Assembly (NCBI RefSeq): GCF_025506355.1
Contig: NZ_JANZYP010000089.1
Coordinates: forward strand, 1-33,064
Direction of reading: 5' to 3'
From: Sphaerisporangium corydalis
GTDB lineage: Bacteria > Actinomycetota > Actinomycetes > Streptosporangiales > Streptosporangiaceae
Length of the DNA: 33,064 nt
How positions within the stretch are numbered: position 1 is the stretch's first letter; each line of letters begins with the position of its first letter. The notes beneath the pieces are model-generated. The model had not been told where the DNA came from. It made no database searches and saw only the letters and a program-made list of their open reading frames with translations. The position numbers and the translations under genes were made by a program. Positions 15,419 to 22,181 of this stretch are shown here, piece after piece.

Positions 15419-15459
15419 CCTGGCCTTCCAGGCACCCTCTCGGAAAGGCGGGCACGTGA
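15415..15459 (+). other. Bridging micro-ORF R5 between livF2 and the fused permease
   Basis: Fourteen codons (VTWPSRHPLGKAGT) and a stop fill the 37-nt spacer. The GTG overlaps the livF2 stop (GTGA, 15415-15418) and the TGA overlaps the GTG of the permease gene (GTGA, 15456-15459). The permease ribosome site GGAAAGG (15442-15448) sits inside the micro-ORF. Ribosomes translating it would therefore finish at the permease start. Confidence 0.45.
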
Positions 15460-17531
15460 GCTGGGTCAACGCGATCGTCCAGGGGTTGCTCCTCGGTGGC
15501 CTCTACGCCCTGTTCGCCACCGGGCTCTCGCTGCTGTTCGGCGTCATGCGGGTGACCAACCTGGCGCACGGTGACCTCGCCGTCGCCGCCGCCTACCTCG
15601 CCGTGGCGCTCGCGCCCGTACTGGGGCTCGGGCTGTGGGCGTTCGTCCTGGTCGTACCGCTGTTCGCCGGATTCGGGTACGTGCTCCAGCGGTCGCTCAT
15701 CCAGGCAAGCCTCGACCGTGGACCGCTCACCACCCTGCTGGTCACCTTCGGGCTGTCCGTCGTCATCGAGAACCTGCTCCTGGAGATGTTCACCGCCGAC
15801 AGCCACTCGCTGGACACCGGGACCCTGTCGTCGGGGTCGCTGCGGCTGAGCGGGCAGATCTCCGTCGGATACCTGTCCCTGACGATCTTCGCGCTGGCGG
15901 TCGCGGTCCTGCTCGGGCTGCAGTTCATGCTCTCCCGTACCGCCACCGGCCGCCTGATCCGCGCGGTCGCCGACGACAGGGAGGCCGCCCGGCTGTCCGG
16001 CGTCGGGTACCGGCACGTCTTCGGCGTCGCCGCCGCCATCGCCTTCGCCACCCTCGCCCTCGCCGGGCTCGCCTTCGGCATGTACTCCTCGTTCGCGCCG
16101 TCGTCCGGGACCGGCCGCCTGCTGTTCGCCTTCGAGGCGGTCGTCATCGGCGGGCTCGGCTCGCTGTGGGGCACGCTCGCGGGCGGGATCGTGCTGGGCG
16201 TCGCGCAGGCGGTCGGCGGGCAGGTCAACCTGTCCTACTCGGTGATCGCCGGGCACCTGGTCTTCCTCGCGGTACTCGCACTCCGCCCCGAGGGCCTGAC
16301 CGGCCGCCTTCGCGCCGCACCCTCGCGTGCGGCCGGTCGCCTCCGTGCCTCCTGGCTGGGCGTACGGGAGCGCGCGGGCTACGAGATCGCCACGATCGTC
16401 GACCGCGTCAGCGACATCCGCCTCCCCCGCGCCCGCGCCGCCTCCCGTACGAGCCGCCCCGGCGGGACCTCGTGGCGGCTCCGCGTCAGCCGCGCCATCG
16501 CCGCGCTGCCGGTGCGCACGACCGGGGCCTCGTACGGCGGGCTGCGGGTGAGCCGGGCCGGGCGGCGGTTCGGCTGGCCGGGGCTGGCCGTCGCGGCGAT
16601 CGTGGCGGTGCTCGCCTTCCTCCCCTACCTGGTCTACTCGGGGACCACCGACACCCTGGTCAACCTGTTCATCCTGCTCACGATGGCGAGCACGTGGAAC
16701 CTCCTCGCCGGGTACGCGGGGCTGGTGTCGGTGGGGCAGCAGGCGTTCGTCGGCCTCGGGGCGTACCTCGTGCTGGTGCTCGCCCAGGGTGGCTTCGACC
16801 CGTTCGCGGCGATCCCCCTGGCGGCCGTCGGGTGCGGCGCGGCGGCGCTGGCGATCTCGTTCCTGGTGTTCCGGCTGCGCGGCGGGTACTTCGCGGTGGC
16901 GACCTGGGTCGTGGCGGACGTGTGCCAGCTCGTCGTCAGCCGGTTCGCCTCGCTCGGCGGCGGCACCGGGGCGGCGCTCCCCGGGCTGTCGGGCGTGGAC
17001 CCCGGCGTGCTCAGCGCCCTCACCTACTGGGCGGCGCTGACGGTCGCCGTCGTCGTCCTGGTGACGGTCTACCTCGTCCTGCGGACCCGTCTCGGGCTGG
17101 CGCTGACCGCGATACGCGACGACGAGGCGGGCGCCAGGGGCGTGGGCGTGCGGGTGGCCCGCGCGCAGCGGATCGTGTACGTGATCGCGGCCCTCGGGTG
17201 CGGTGCCGCCGGGGCGCTGCTGATCGTCAGCCAGCTCAACGTGGAACCGGCCTCGGCGTTCTCGGTGCGGTGGTCGGCACAGATGATCTTCGTGACCGTG
17301 ATCGGCGGAATCGGCTCCATCGAGGGGCCCGTCCTCGGCACGATCCTGTTCTTCGTCCTCCAGCAGTCCCTGGCCCAGTACGGCGCCTGGTACCTGGTGA
17401 TCCTCGGAGCGGTCGCCATCGCGGTGGCCATCTGGACCCCGCGCGGGCTGTGGGGCCTCCTCGCCCCGCGCCTGCGTACCCCCCTGTTCCCCACCGGCTA
17501 CCAGACCTCCCCCACCCTGTCCGGCACCTGA
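15456..17531 (+). CDS. Fused LivH-LivM ABC permease (cassette 2)
   Basis: This 691-residue membrane protein joins both permease subunits in one chain. Residues 1 to about 288 are LivH-like (VQGLLLGGLYALFATGLSLLFG, MRVTNLAHGDL, FEAVVIGGLGSLWGTLAGG). About 80 Arg/Ser-rich residues follow as a cytoplasmic linker (around 289-368). The remainder is LivM-like (TWNLLAGYAGLVSVGQQAFVG, YFAVATWVVADVCQL, VIGGIGSIEGPVLG). Cassette 1 keeps these as two genes. GGAAAGG lies seven bases before the GTG. No stop, start or frame change occurs at the junction, so the fusion is genuine in this sequence. Its last 34 nt overlap the convergent MFS gene. Confidence 0.9.
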   Translation: MSWVNAIVQGLLLGGLYALFATGLSLLFGVMRVTNLAHGDLAVAAAYLAVALAPVLGLGLWAFVLVVPLFAGFGYVLQRSLIQASLDRGPLTTLLVTFGLSVVIENLLLEMFTADSHSLDTGTLSSGSLRLSGQISVGYLSLTIFALAVAVLLGLQFMLSRTATGRLIRAVADDREAARLSGVGYRHVFGVAAAIAFATLALAGLAFGMYSSFAPSSGTGRLLFAFEAVVIGGLGSLWGTLAGGIVLGVAQAVGGQVNLSYSVIAGHLVFLAVLALRPEGLTGRLRAAPSRAAGRLRASWLGVRERAGYEIATIVDRVSDIRLPRARAASRTSRPGGTSWRLRVSRAIAALPVRTTGASYGGLRVSRAGRRFGWPGLAVAAIVAVLAFLPYLVYSGTTDTLVNLFILLTMASTWNLLAGYAGLVSVGQQAFVGLGAYLVLVLAQGGFDPFAAIPLAAVGCGAAALAISFLVFRLRGGYFAVATWVVADVCQLVVSRFASLGGGTGAALPGLSGVDPGVLSALTYWAALTVAVVVLVTVYLVLRTRLGLALTAIRDDEAGARGVGVRVARAQRIVYVIAALGCGAAGALLIVSQLNVEPASAFSVRWSAQMIFVTVIGGIGSIEGPVLGTILFFVLQQSLAQYGAWYLVILGAVAIAVAIWTPRGLWGLLAPRLRTPLFPTGYQTSPTLSGT

Positions 17532-18790
17532 CCCGTCCTGGCGGCGGCGGGAAGGCCGGCGAGGACGCCGAAGACCACCTGGACGCCGCAGACGAGGATG
17601 CCGGTCACCAGCGGCAGGGTCCAGCCACCCGAGAGCTGGTGGAGCAGGCCGATGGCGAAGGGGCCGAGCGCCGCGAGCAGGTACCCCGACGACTGGGCGA
17701 CCGCCGACAGCGCCGTGACAGACGCGGGATCGGGTGCCCGCAGGGCGATGATCAGCAGGGCGAGCGCGATCGAGGCGCCCTGCCCCACCCCGAGCACGAT
17801 CATCCACAGCCACGGGAGCGTCGCCGGGGCGAGCAGCACGCCGACGTACCCGGCGACGGTCAGTACGGCGGCCATCACGACGTGCGGGACCTGCGACCTG
17901 GCCCGCCCCGCGTGCAACGGCACCGTGAGCGTCGCCGCGATCTGCGCGAGGTTGGTGAGCGCCAGCAGGTAGCCGGCCTGGTCGGCGGGCAGCCCCGCGT
18001 CCCTGAAGATCGTCGGCAGCCAAGCGAGCATGATGTAGAACGTCAGCGACTGCAGGCCCATGAAGGCCATGACGTACCAGGTCACGCGCCTGCGCAGCAG
18101 CATCGCGTACGGTCGCCGCCCGCCGGCGGCCCGGCCTCCCCTGCGCCGGGCGAACGCCTGCGGCGCCCACAGCGCCGCCGCCGCCACCGCGAGCACCGCG
18201 ACCGACCCGGCCGCCGTGCGCCAGCCGTACCGCTCCTCGATCGGCACCATGAGCGCGGACGCCGAGGCGGCGCCGGTCACCAGGCCCGAGACGTAGATGC
18301 CGGTGAACAGCCCGATGCGGTCGGGGAAGTGCTGTTTCACGACGCCCGGCATGACCACGTTCATGATCGCGATGGCCGTGCCGACGACCGCGGACCCGGC
18401 GTACAGGGCCGTGACGCCACCGGCGCCGCGCAGGCCCACGCCGGCCGCCAGGATAAGCAGGCCGATCAGCAGGGTGCGGTCCAGGCCGAGGCGGGTGGCG
18501 AGGGCGGGCGCGACCGGGGCGAGCAGGCCGAGGCAGACCACCATGACCGTGGTGATGCCGCCGCCCGCCGCCGGGGACAGCCCGAGATCGGACATGATCT
18601 CGTTCAGCAGCGGCGACATCCCGGCGAGCGCGGGCCGCAGGTTGAGCGAGGCCAGCACGAACCCGGCCACCAGCAACACCCGCGTCCGGCCCTGCCCGGC
18701 CTCCGGCCTGAAAGAACCGGCCCCGGGTTGCGGGGGGTCGCCGGAGGAGGACCCGGGTTCGGGGGCGGGGTCCGTGGTCGAGCGGGTCAT
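17498..18790 (-). CDS. CynX/NimT-family MFS transporter
   Basis: The 430-residue transporter has twelve predicted membrane segments after a 37-residue Pro/Gly-rich cytoplasmic N-terminus. ASLNLRPALAGMSPLL is the signature of the CynX/NimT (cyanate / 2-nitroimidazole) subfamily, and LPTIFRDAGLPADQAGYLLA is also typical. Members move small anions or aromatic-like compounds, and the substrate here is unknown. The ATG at 18790 lacks a strong ribosome site. It lies 25 nt downstream of the aldehyde dehydrogenase stop on the same strand, so the two are probably co-transcribed. Its 3' end overlaps the fused permease gene tail to tail. Confidence 0.88.
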   Translation of the reverse strand: MTRSTTDPAPEPGSSSGDPPQPGAGSFRPEAGQGRTRVLLVAGFVLASLNLRPALAGMSPLLNEIMSDLGLSPAAGGGITTVMVVCLGLLAPVAPALATRLGLDRTLLIGLLILAAGVGLRGAGGVTALYAGSAVVGTAIAIMNVVMPGVVKQHFPDRIGLFTGIYVSGLVTGAASASALMVPIEERYGWRTAAGSVAVLAVAAAALWAPQAFARRRGGRAAGGRRPYAMLLRRRVTWYVMAFMGLQSLTFYIMLAWLPTIFRDAGLPADQAGYLLALTNLAQIAATLTVPLHAGRARSQVPHVVMAAVLTVAGYVGVLLAPATLPWLWMIVLGVGQGASIALALLIIALRAPDPASVTALSAVAQSSGYLLAALGPFAIGLLHQLSGGWTLPLVTGILVCGVQVVFGVLAGLPAAARTGQVPDRVGEVW

Positions 18791-18815
18791 AGGATGCGGA
18801 GCCTATCGCCGCCCA

Positions 18816-20279
18816 TCAGAACGGATATCGGGCGATGTCCCCCTGCATGGTGACCCACTGGGTGTCGGTGAACGCGTCGATGTTCGCCTGGGTGCCGCCG
18901 AACCTGGACCCGGTGCCCGACGCGCCGACCCCGCCGAACGGGGCCACCGCCTCGTCGTCCACGGTCTGGTCGTTGATGTGGACGATCCCGGTGGGAATGA
19001 GGTCGGCCAGCGCCAGCCCGCGCATCGCGTCCCCCGTCAGGATGCCGAGCGACAGCCCGTACTCGCTGTCGGACGCCAGCGCCGCCGCCTCCTCCAGCGT
19101 CGAGAACGGCATGACCGGGGCGACCGGCCCGAACACCTCCTGCGCGTACGCGGGCGCGGACGACGTCAGGTCGGTGAGCACGGTCGGGCGGTAGAACAGT
19201 CCCTCGTACGTGCCGCCGGCCGCGAGCCGGGCGCCGCTGTCGACGCTGCCCGTGACCAGCGCGTGCACCTTGTCCCGCTGGCGTTCGTCGATGAGCGGGC
19301 CGAGGGCGACCTCCTGGGTGGCGGGGTCGCCGACCGGCATCTGCCCGGCCTTGGCGGCGAGCCGCTCGACGTACTCGTCCTTGATCGAGGAGTGGACGAT
19401 GTGGCGGCCTGAGGTCATGCAGATCTGCCCCTGGTGGAAGAACGACCCCCACGCCCCGGCCGAGACGGCCAGGTCGAGGTCCGCGTCGTCCAGGACGACC
19501 AGCGCCGAGTTGCCGCCCAGTTCGAGGTGGACCCGCTTGAGGTGCCGGGCGGCCAGTTCGCCGACCTTACGCCCCGCGGCCGTGGACCCGGTGAAGGAGA
19601 TGACGCCGACGCGGGGGTCGGTGACGATCGCCTCCCCGGTCTCGGCGCCGCCGGGAAGCATGTGCAGCAGACCGGCGGGCAGGCCCGCCTCCTCGAACAC
19701 CCGGGCGATCACGACCCCGCCGCAGACGGCCGTACGAGGGTCGGGCTTGAACACCACCGCGTTGCCGAGCGCCAGCGCGGGGGCGACGGACCGGATGCCG
19801 AGGATCAGCGGGGCGTTGAAGGGCGCGATGACGCCGACCACGCCCACCGGCACGCGGCGCGCGAAGCTGAGGCGCTTCTTGGCGGTCGGCAGCAGCTCAC
19901 CGGGCGGCTGCGAGGCCAGGGCGGCGGCCTCGTAACACTCCTGCGCGGCCACGTACGTCTCGAAGGCCGCCTTCCCGGGGATCGACCCGGACTCGCGAAT
20001 GATCCACTTCTGGATGTCGGCGGCGTGGTCCTCGAACAGCCGGCCGGCCCTGCGCAGCACGGCGGCGCGTTCCTCGAACGAGGCGGCGGCCCACTCGCGC
20101 CGGCTCCTCGCGGCGCTCACGGCCGCGGCGGCGACGTCGGCGGGACCCGCGACGCCCGCCCGGCCGATCTCGTTGCCGGTGGCGGGCTCGACCACGGGCG
20201 CGTCGCCGGCCCTGGACGCCTCCCAGCCGCCGCTCCCGAAGATCGACCCCGACCAGATCTTGGGATCAAGAAAATCCAT
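18816..20279 (-). CDS. Aldehyde dehydrogenase, benzaldehyde/vanillin-type
   Basis: The 487-residue NAD(P)-dependent enzyme oxidises an aldehyde to its acid. Catalytic residues are visible: Asn155 (PFNAP), Lys178 (FKPD), Glu253 (LELGGNSA) and Cys287 (GQICMT). The cofactor motif is FTGSTAAG (229-236). The short N-terminus and GQICMTSGRHIVH resemble benzaldehyde, vanillin and salicylaldehyde dehydrogenases. Assignment to an aromatic aldehyde is inferred from style. The ATG at 20279 is chosen over a TTG at 20285 because GGGAAGG is nine bases upstream. It is divergent from the IclR gene and preceded by two GTTC-N7-GAAC sites. Confidence 0.9.
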   Translation of the reverse strand: MDFLDPKIWSGSIFGSGGWEASRAGDAPVVEPATGNEIGRAGVAGPADVAAAAVSAARSRREWAAASFEERAAVLRRAGRLFEDHAADIQKWIIRESGSIPGKAAFETYVAAQECYEAAALASQPPGELLPTAKKRLSFARRVPVGVVGVIAPFNAPLILGIRSVAPALALGNAVVFKPDPRTAVCGGVVIARVFEEAGLPAGLLHMLPGGAETGEAIVTDPRVGVISFTGSTAAGRKVGELAARHLKRVHLELGGNSALVVLDDADLDLAVSAGAWGSFFHQGQICMTSGRHIVHSSIKDEYVERLAAKAGQMPVGDPATQEVALGPLIDERQRDKVHALVTGSVDSGARLAAGGTYEGLFYRPTVLTDLTSSAPAYAQEVFGPVAPVMPFSTLEEAAALASDSEYGLSLGILTGDAMRGLALADLIPTGIVHINDQTVDDEAVAPFGGVGASGTGSRFGGTQANIDAFTDTQWVTMQGDIARYPF

Positions 20280-20337
20280 GATCAATTACCTTCCCTTGTG
20301 CCACACCACGCGCATCAGCACTCCAGGATCAGGAAGT

Positions 20338-20371
20338 GTTCGCCATGCGAACGAGCGTTCTTCAGATGAAC
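20338..20371. promoter_or_regulatory. Two adjacent GTTC-N7-GAAC sites (candidate IclR operators)
   Basis: GTTCGCCATGCGAAC (20338-20352) is a perfect inverted repeat. GTTCTTCAGATGAAC (20357-20371) has the same arms and spacing. Their centres are 19 bp apart, and they lie about 60-90 bp upstream of the aldehyde dehydrogenase start. From memory, PobR/PcaU-type IclR operators are 15-bp imperfect palindromes beginning GTTCG, which fits. The IclR gene is on the other side of the same gap. Confidence 0.65.
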
Positions 20372-20487
20372 GTGTCAGTGCAAGCTACGCCCGCGGGTAG
20401 ATCGCGTCAACGCCCGCGAAATGTCGGGGAAACACGCGAGCCGACCAGCGTGCCGACGGATCGAGGGCGGCTTCGGCCAGAACATCG

Positions 20488-20502
20488 GTTCGGGCAACGA
20501 AC
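20488..20502. promoter_or_regulatory. Third GTTC-N7-GAAC site
   Basis: GTTCGGGCAACGAAC has the same perfect GTTCG...CGAAC arms as the first site and is centred exactly 150 bp from it. It lies on the IclR side of the divergent region, upstream of the 22-bp repeats. It could mediate autoregulation or looping with the pair at 20338-20371. Confidence 0.6.
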
Positions 20503-20517
20503 ACCCGAGATGATCAC

Positions 20518-20605
20518 CCGCCGGGGCCTCCGTCCGGGTCCGCCAGGGTCTCCGGTTGACACCGCCAGGGTCTCCATCCGGGCCCGCCGGGCTCTCCGTC
20601 CGGGC
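20518..20605 (+). repeat. Four tandem imperfect 22-bp repeats upstream of iclR-type gene
   Basis: Four contiguous 22-bp units start at 20518, 20540, 20562 and 20584. Each begins CCGCC(G/A)GGG or a close variant, followed by TCTCC or CCTCC; three of the four end in a TCCGGG-type block. Unit 2 diverges at its end to GGTTGACA. The 22-bp period is two helical turns. The array stops four bases before a TATAAC -10-like hexamer, so unit 4 occupies the -35 position. Regulator binding is inferred. The array could alternatively be a recent expansion with no role. Confidence 0.6.
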
Positions 20606-20608
20606 TGG

Positions 20609-20614
20609 TATAAC
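20609..20614 (+). promoter_or_regulatory. Candidate -10 element of the iclR-type gene
   Basis: TATAAC is one mismatch from TATAAT and stands out in this GC-rich DNA. It is 25 bp before the IclR ATG, leaving room for a short leader with the GAGAGGGGG ribosome site at 20625-20633. No recognisable -35 lies 16-18 bp upstream, where the last 22-bp repeat sits. Confidence 0.5.
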
Positions 20615-20638
20615 GGTCACCGGCGAGAGGGGGCCACC

Positions 20639-21415
20639 ATGGCGGAGGAGTTCGTCCAGTCGCTGGCCCGGGGGCTGGCGGTCATCCGCGCCTTCGACGC
20701 CGCGACACCGGAGCTCACGCTCAGCGAGGTCGCCCGGGCCACCGGGCTCACGCGCGCCGCCGCCCGCAGGTTCCTGCTCACCCTCGTCGAACTGGGGTAC
20801 GTCCGCACCGACGGCCGCCTGTTCGCCCTCTCCCCCCGGGTGCTGGAACTGGGGTACGCCTACCTGTCCGGCATGTCGCTGCCCGACGTTGCGCTCCCCC
20901 ACCTGGAACACCTGGTCGCCGAGGTCCACGAGTCCGCGTCGGTCTCCGTGCTGGACGTATCCGACATCGTGTACATCGCCCGGGTGCCCACCACGCGCAT
21001 CATGCGCGTGACCATCAGCATCGGCACGCGCTTCCCCGCGCACTGCACGTCGATGGGCAGGGTGCTGCTGGCCTGGCTCCCGCCCGCCGACCTGGAGACG
21101 TACTTCGCCGAGGCCAAACTGGAGCGGCTCACCGCGCGCACGATCACCTCACGGGACGCCCTCGTCGCCGAGCTCGAACGGGTGAGGTCCCAGGGCTGGG
21201 CCATGGTCGACCAGGAACTGGAGGAGGGCCTGCGGTCCATCGCCGCGCCCATCCGAGGCCGGAACGGCCAGGTCTCCGCCGCCGTCAACATCTCCTCGCA
21301 CGCCAGCCGCACCACCATCGAATCCGCCCGCCGCGACCTCCTCCCCCCACTCCTGGCCACCGCCGCCCGCATAGAAGCCGACCTCCACACCCCCACCACC
21401 CCCCGCCCAACCTGA
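20639..21415 (+). CDS. IclR-family regulator (PcaR/PobR-like)
   Basis: The 258-residue regulator has an N-terminal winged HTH (residues about 5-65: FVQSLARGLAVIRAFD, then LTLSEVARATGLTRAAARRFLLTLVELGYV) and a C-terminal IclR effector domain (about 75-250). The pattern SLARGLAVIRAFD with TRAAARRFLLTL is characteristic of the PcaR/PcaU/PobR branch, which governs beta-ketoadipate-pathway genes. The start ATG at 20639 follows GAGAGGGGG. A longer frame upstream would run through the 22-bp repeats and is rejected. It is divergent from the aromatic-type aldehyde dehydrogenase and MFS genes, which are its likely targets together with itself. Confidence 0.9.
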   Translation: MAEEFVQSLARGLAVIRAFDAATPELTLSEVARATGLTRAAARRFLLTLVELGYVRTDGRLFALSPRVLELGYAYLSGMSLPDVALPHLEHLVAEVHESASVSVLDVSDIVYIARVPTTRIMRVTISIGTRFPAHCTSMGRVLLAWLPPADLETYFAEAKLERLTARTITSRDALVAELERVRSQGWAMVDQELEEGLRSIAAPIRGRNGQVSAAVNISSHASRTTIESARRDLLPPLLATAARIEADLHTPTTPRPT

Positions 21416-21552
21416 CCCACGCCTGGCGCCGCCCCCCAGAAAAGGTCCTCGCCTTCGGCTCGGGCAGTATTTCCAAAGGCCTACCGGCTCTTCCGCTCCC
21501 CGGACCCAGCAGATATTCGTCGCCAAATCCGACGCACAACAGGAAGCTTCCT

Positions 21553-21720
21553 GGCTATCGGGCTGTCGTCTGGGTGGACTCGTCAGGGCAGGGGGAGGTG
21601 ACGGATAATCCAGAAGTCGTTAAGCCGATTATGGGGCGGTATGACGCGATACGTGCCGATGCCCATCCCCGGCGGGTTTCTAGAGAGATCATCGAGGAGG
21701 CGTTGGGAAAATGGATTCAG
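21553..21720 (+). pseudogene. Relic of an XRE/DUF5753 regulator (C-terminal end only)
   Basis: The frame reads GYRAVVWVDSSGQGEV, then EVVKPIMGRYDAIRADAHPR and SREIIEEALGKW. This resembles the last 50 or so residues of DUF5753 regulators that normally sit directly upstream of DUF397 genes. No HTH or earlier DUF5753 part is readable in any frame upstream. The frame runs on past the usual end into the DUF397 gene to a stop at 21795. This stretch is also less GC-rich than its neighbours. It is read as a decayed gene end. A short functional ORF from GTG 21574 is possible but less likely. Confidence 0.45.
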
Positions 21721-21914
21721 CCGCCGCGAACTGGCGTAAGTCAAGTCGATCAGGATCAAATGGGGCTGCATGCGTCGAGGTGGCCACGAACCTGACCGGG
21801 GTGGTCGGCGTGCGGGACAGCAAGATTCCTAGCGGTCCCGCGTTGGTGTTCTGTGTCGATGAGTGGCGTGTCTTCATCGGTGAGACGAAGAGGAAGCCGG
21901 TGTCAGAGCACTGA
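21711..21914 (+). CDS. DUF397 small protein, copy 1
   Basis: It encodes 67 residues with all DUF397 hallmarks: WRKSSRSGSNGAACVEVA near the N-terminus, VVGVRDSK in the middle and a VDEWRVFI ending. These proteins are specific to filamentous actinomycetes, usually paired with XRE/DUF5753 regulators, and some act in regulatory cascades affecting development. The ATG at 21711 has GAGGAGG ten bases upstream. Its usual partner regulator is reduced to a relic just upstream, so this copy may be orphaned. Confidence 0.85.
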   Translation: MDSAAANWRKSSRSGSNGAACVEVATNLTGVVGVRDSKIPSGPALVFCVDEWRVFIGETKRKPVSEH

Positions 21915-21930
21915 CCTTCGTCATCGCACT

Positions 21931-21963
21931 CAGATCGAGAAGGAGATCGGGAAGTGGATCTGA
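21931..21963 (+). pseudogene. Duplicated tail of the XRE/DUF5753 gene
   Basis: Codons from 21931 read QIEKEIGKWI and then TGA at 21961-21963. This matches the IIEEALGKWI end of the relic upstream of copy 1. The duplication that produced the second DUF397 gene therefore included the end of the regulator gene. In copy 1 the corresponding stop has been lost (GKWIQ...), while here it is retained, overlapping the start of copy 2 in the normal arrangement. Confidence 0.45.
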
Positions 21964-22148
21964 GCGGAGCGAGGTGGCGGAAGTCATCTCGATCAGGTTC
22001 CGACGGTGGGTCGTGCATAGAGGTCGCGACGAATCTTTTCGGCGTAGTGGCCGTGCGGGACAGTAAAGATCTTGGCGGTTCCGTTCTGGTTGTTCCCGCT
22101 GACTGCTGGCGCTCCTTTGTCGTGCAGGTGAAGGGGATGACCGAGTGA
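21954..22148 (+). CDS. DUF397 small protein, copy 2
   Basis: It encodes 64 residues: WRKSSRSGSDGGSCIEVATN, VVAVRDSKD and CWRSFVVQV. It is clearly a paralogue of the gene 39 nt upstream, in direct orientation. The GTG start has AAGGAGA seven bases upstream. It probably arose by tandem duplication with the tail of the XRE/DUF5753 gene between the copies. Confidence 0.85.
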   Translation: MDLSGARWRKSSRSGSDGGSCIEVATNLFGVVAVRDSKDLGGSVLVVPADCWRSFVVQVKGMTE

Positions 22149-22181
22149 CCTCCCCGAAAGTTGAGTCGGGCAGGTGGCGAT

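Noticed and set aside
15363-18170. 935-codon minus-strand open frame opposite the fused permease
   Set aside because: Its composition is Arg/Gly/Glu/Gln repeats typical of antisense shadows in high-GC DNA. The opposite strand has clear permease motifs.
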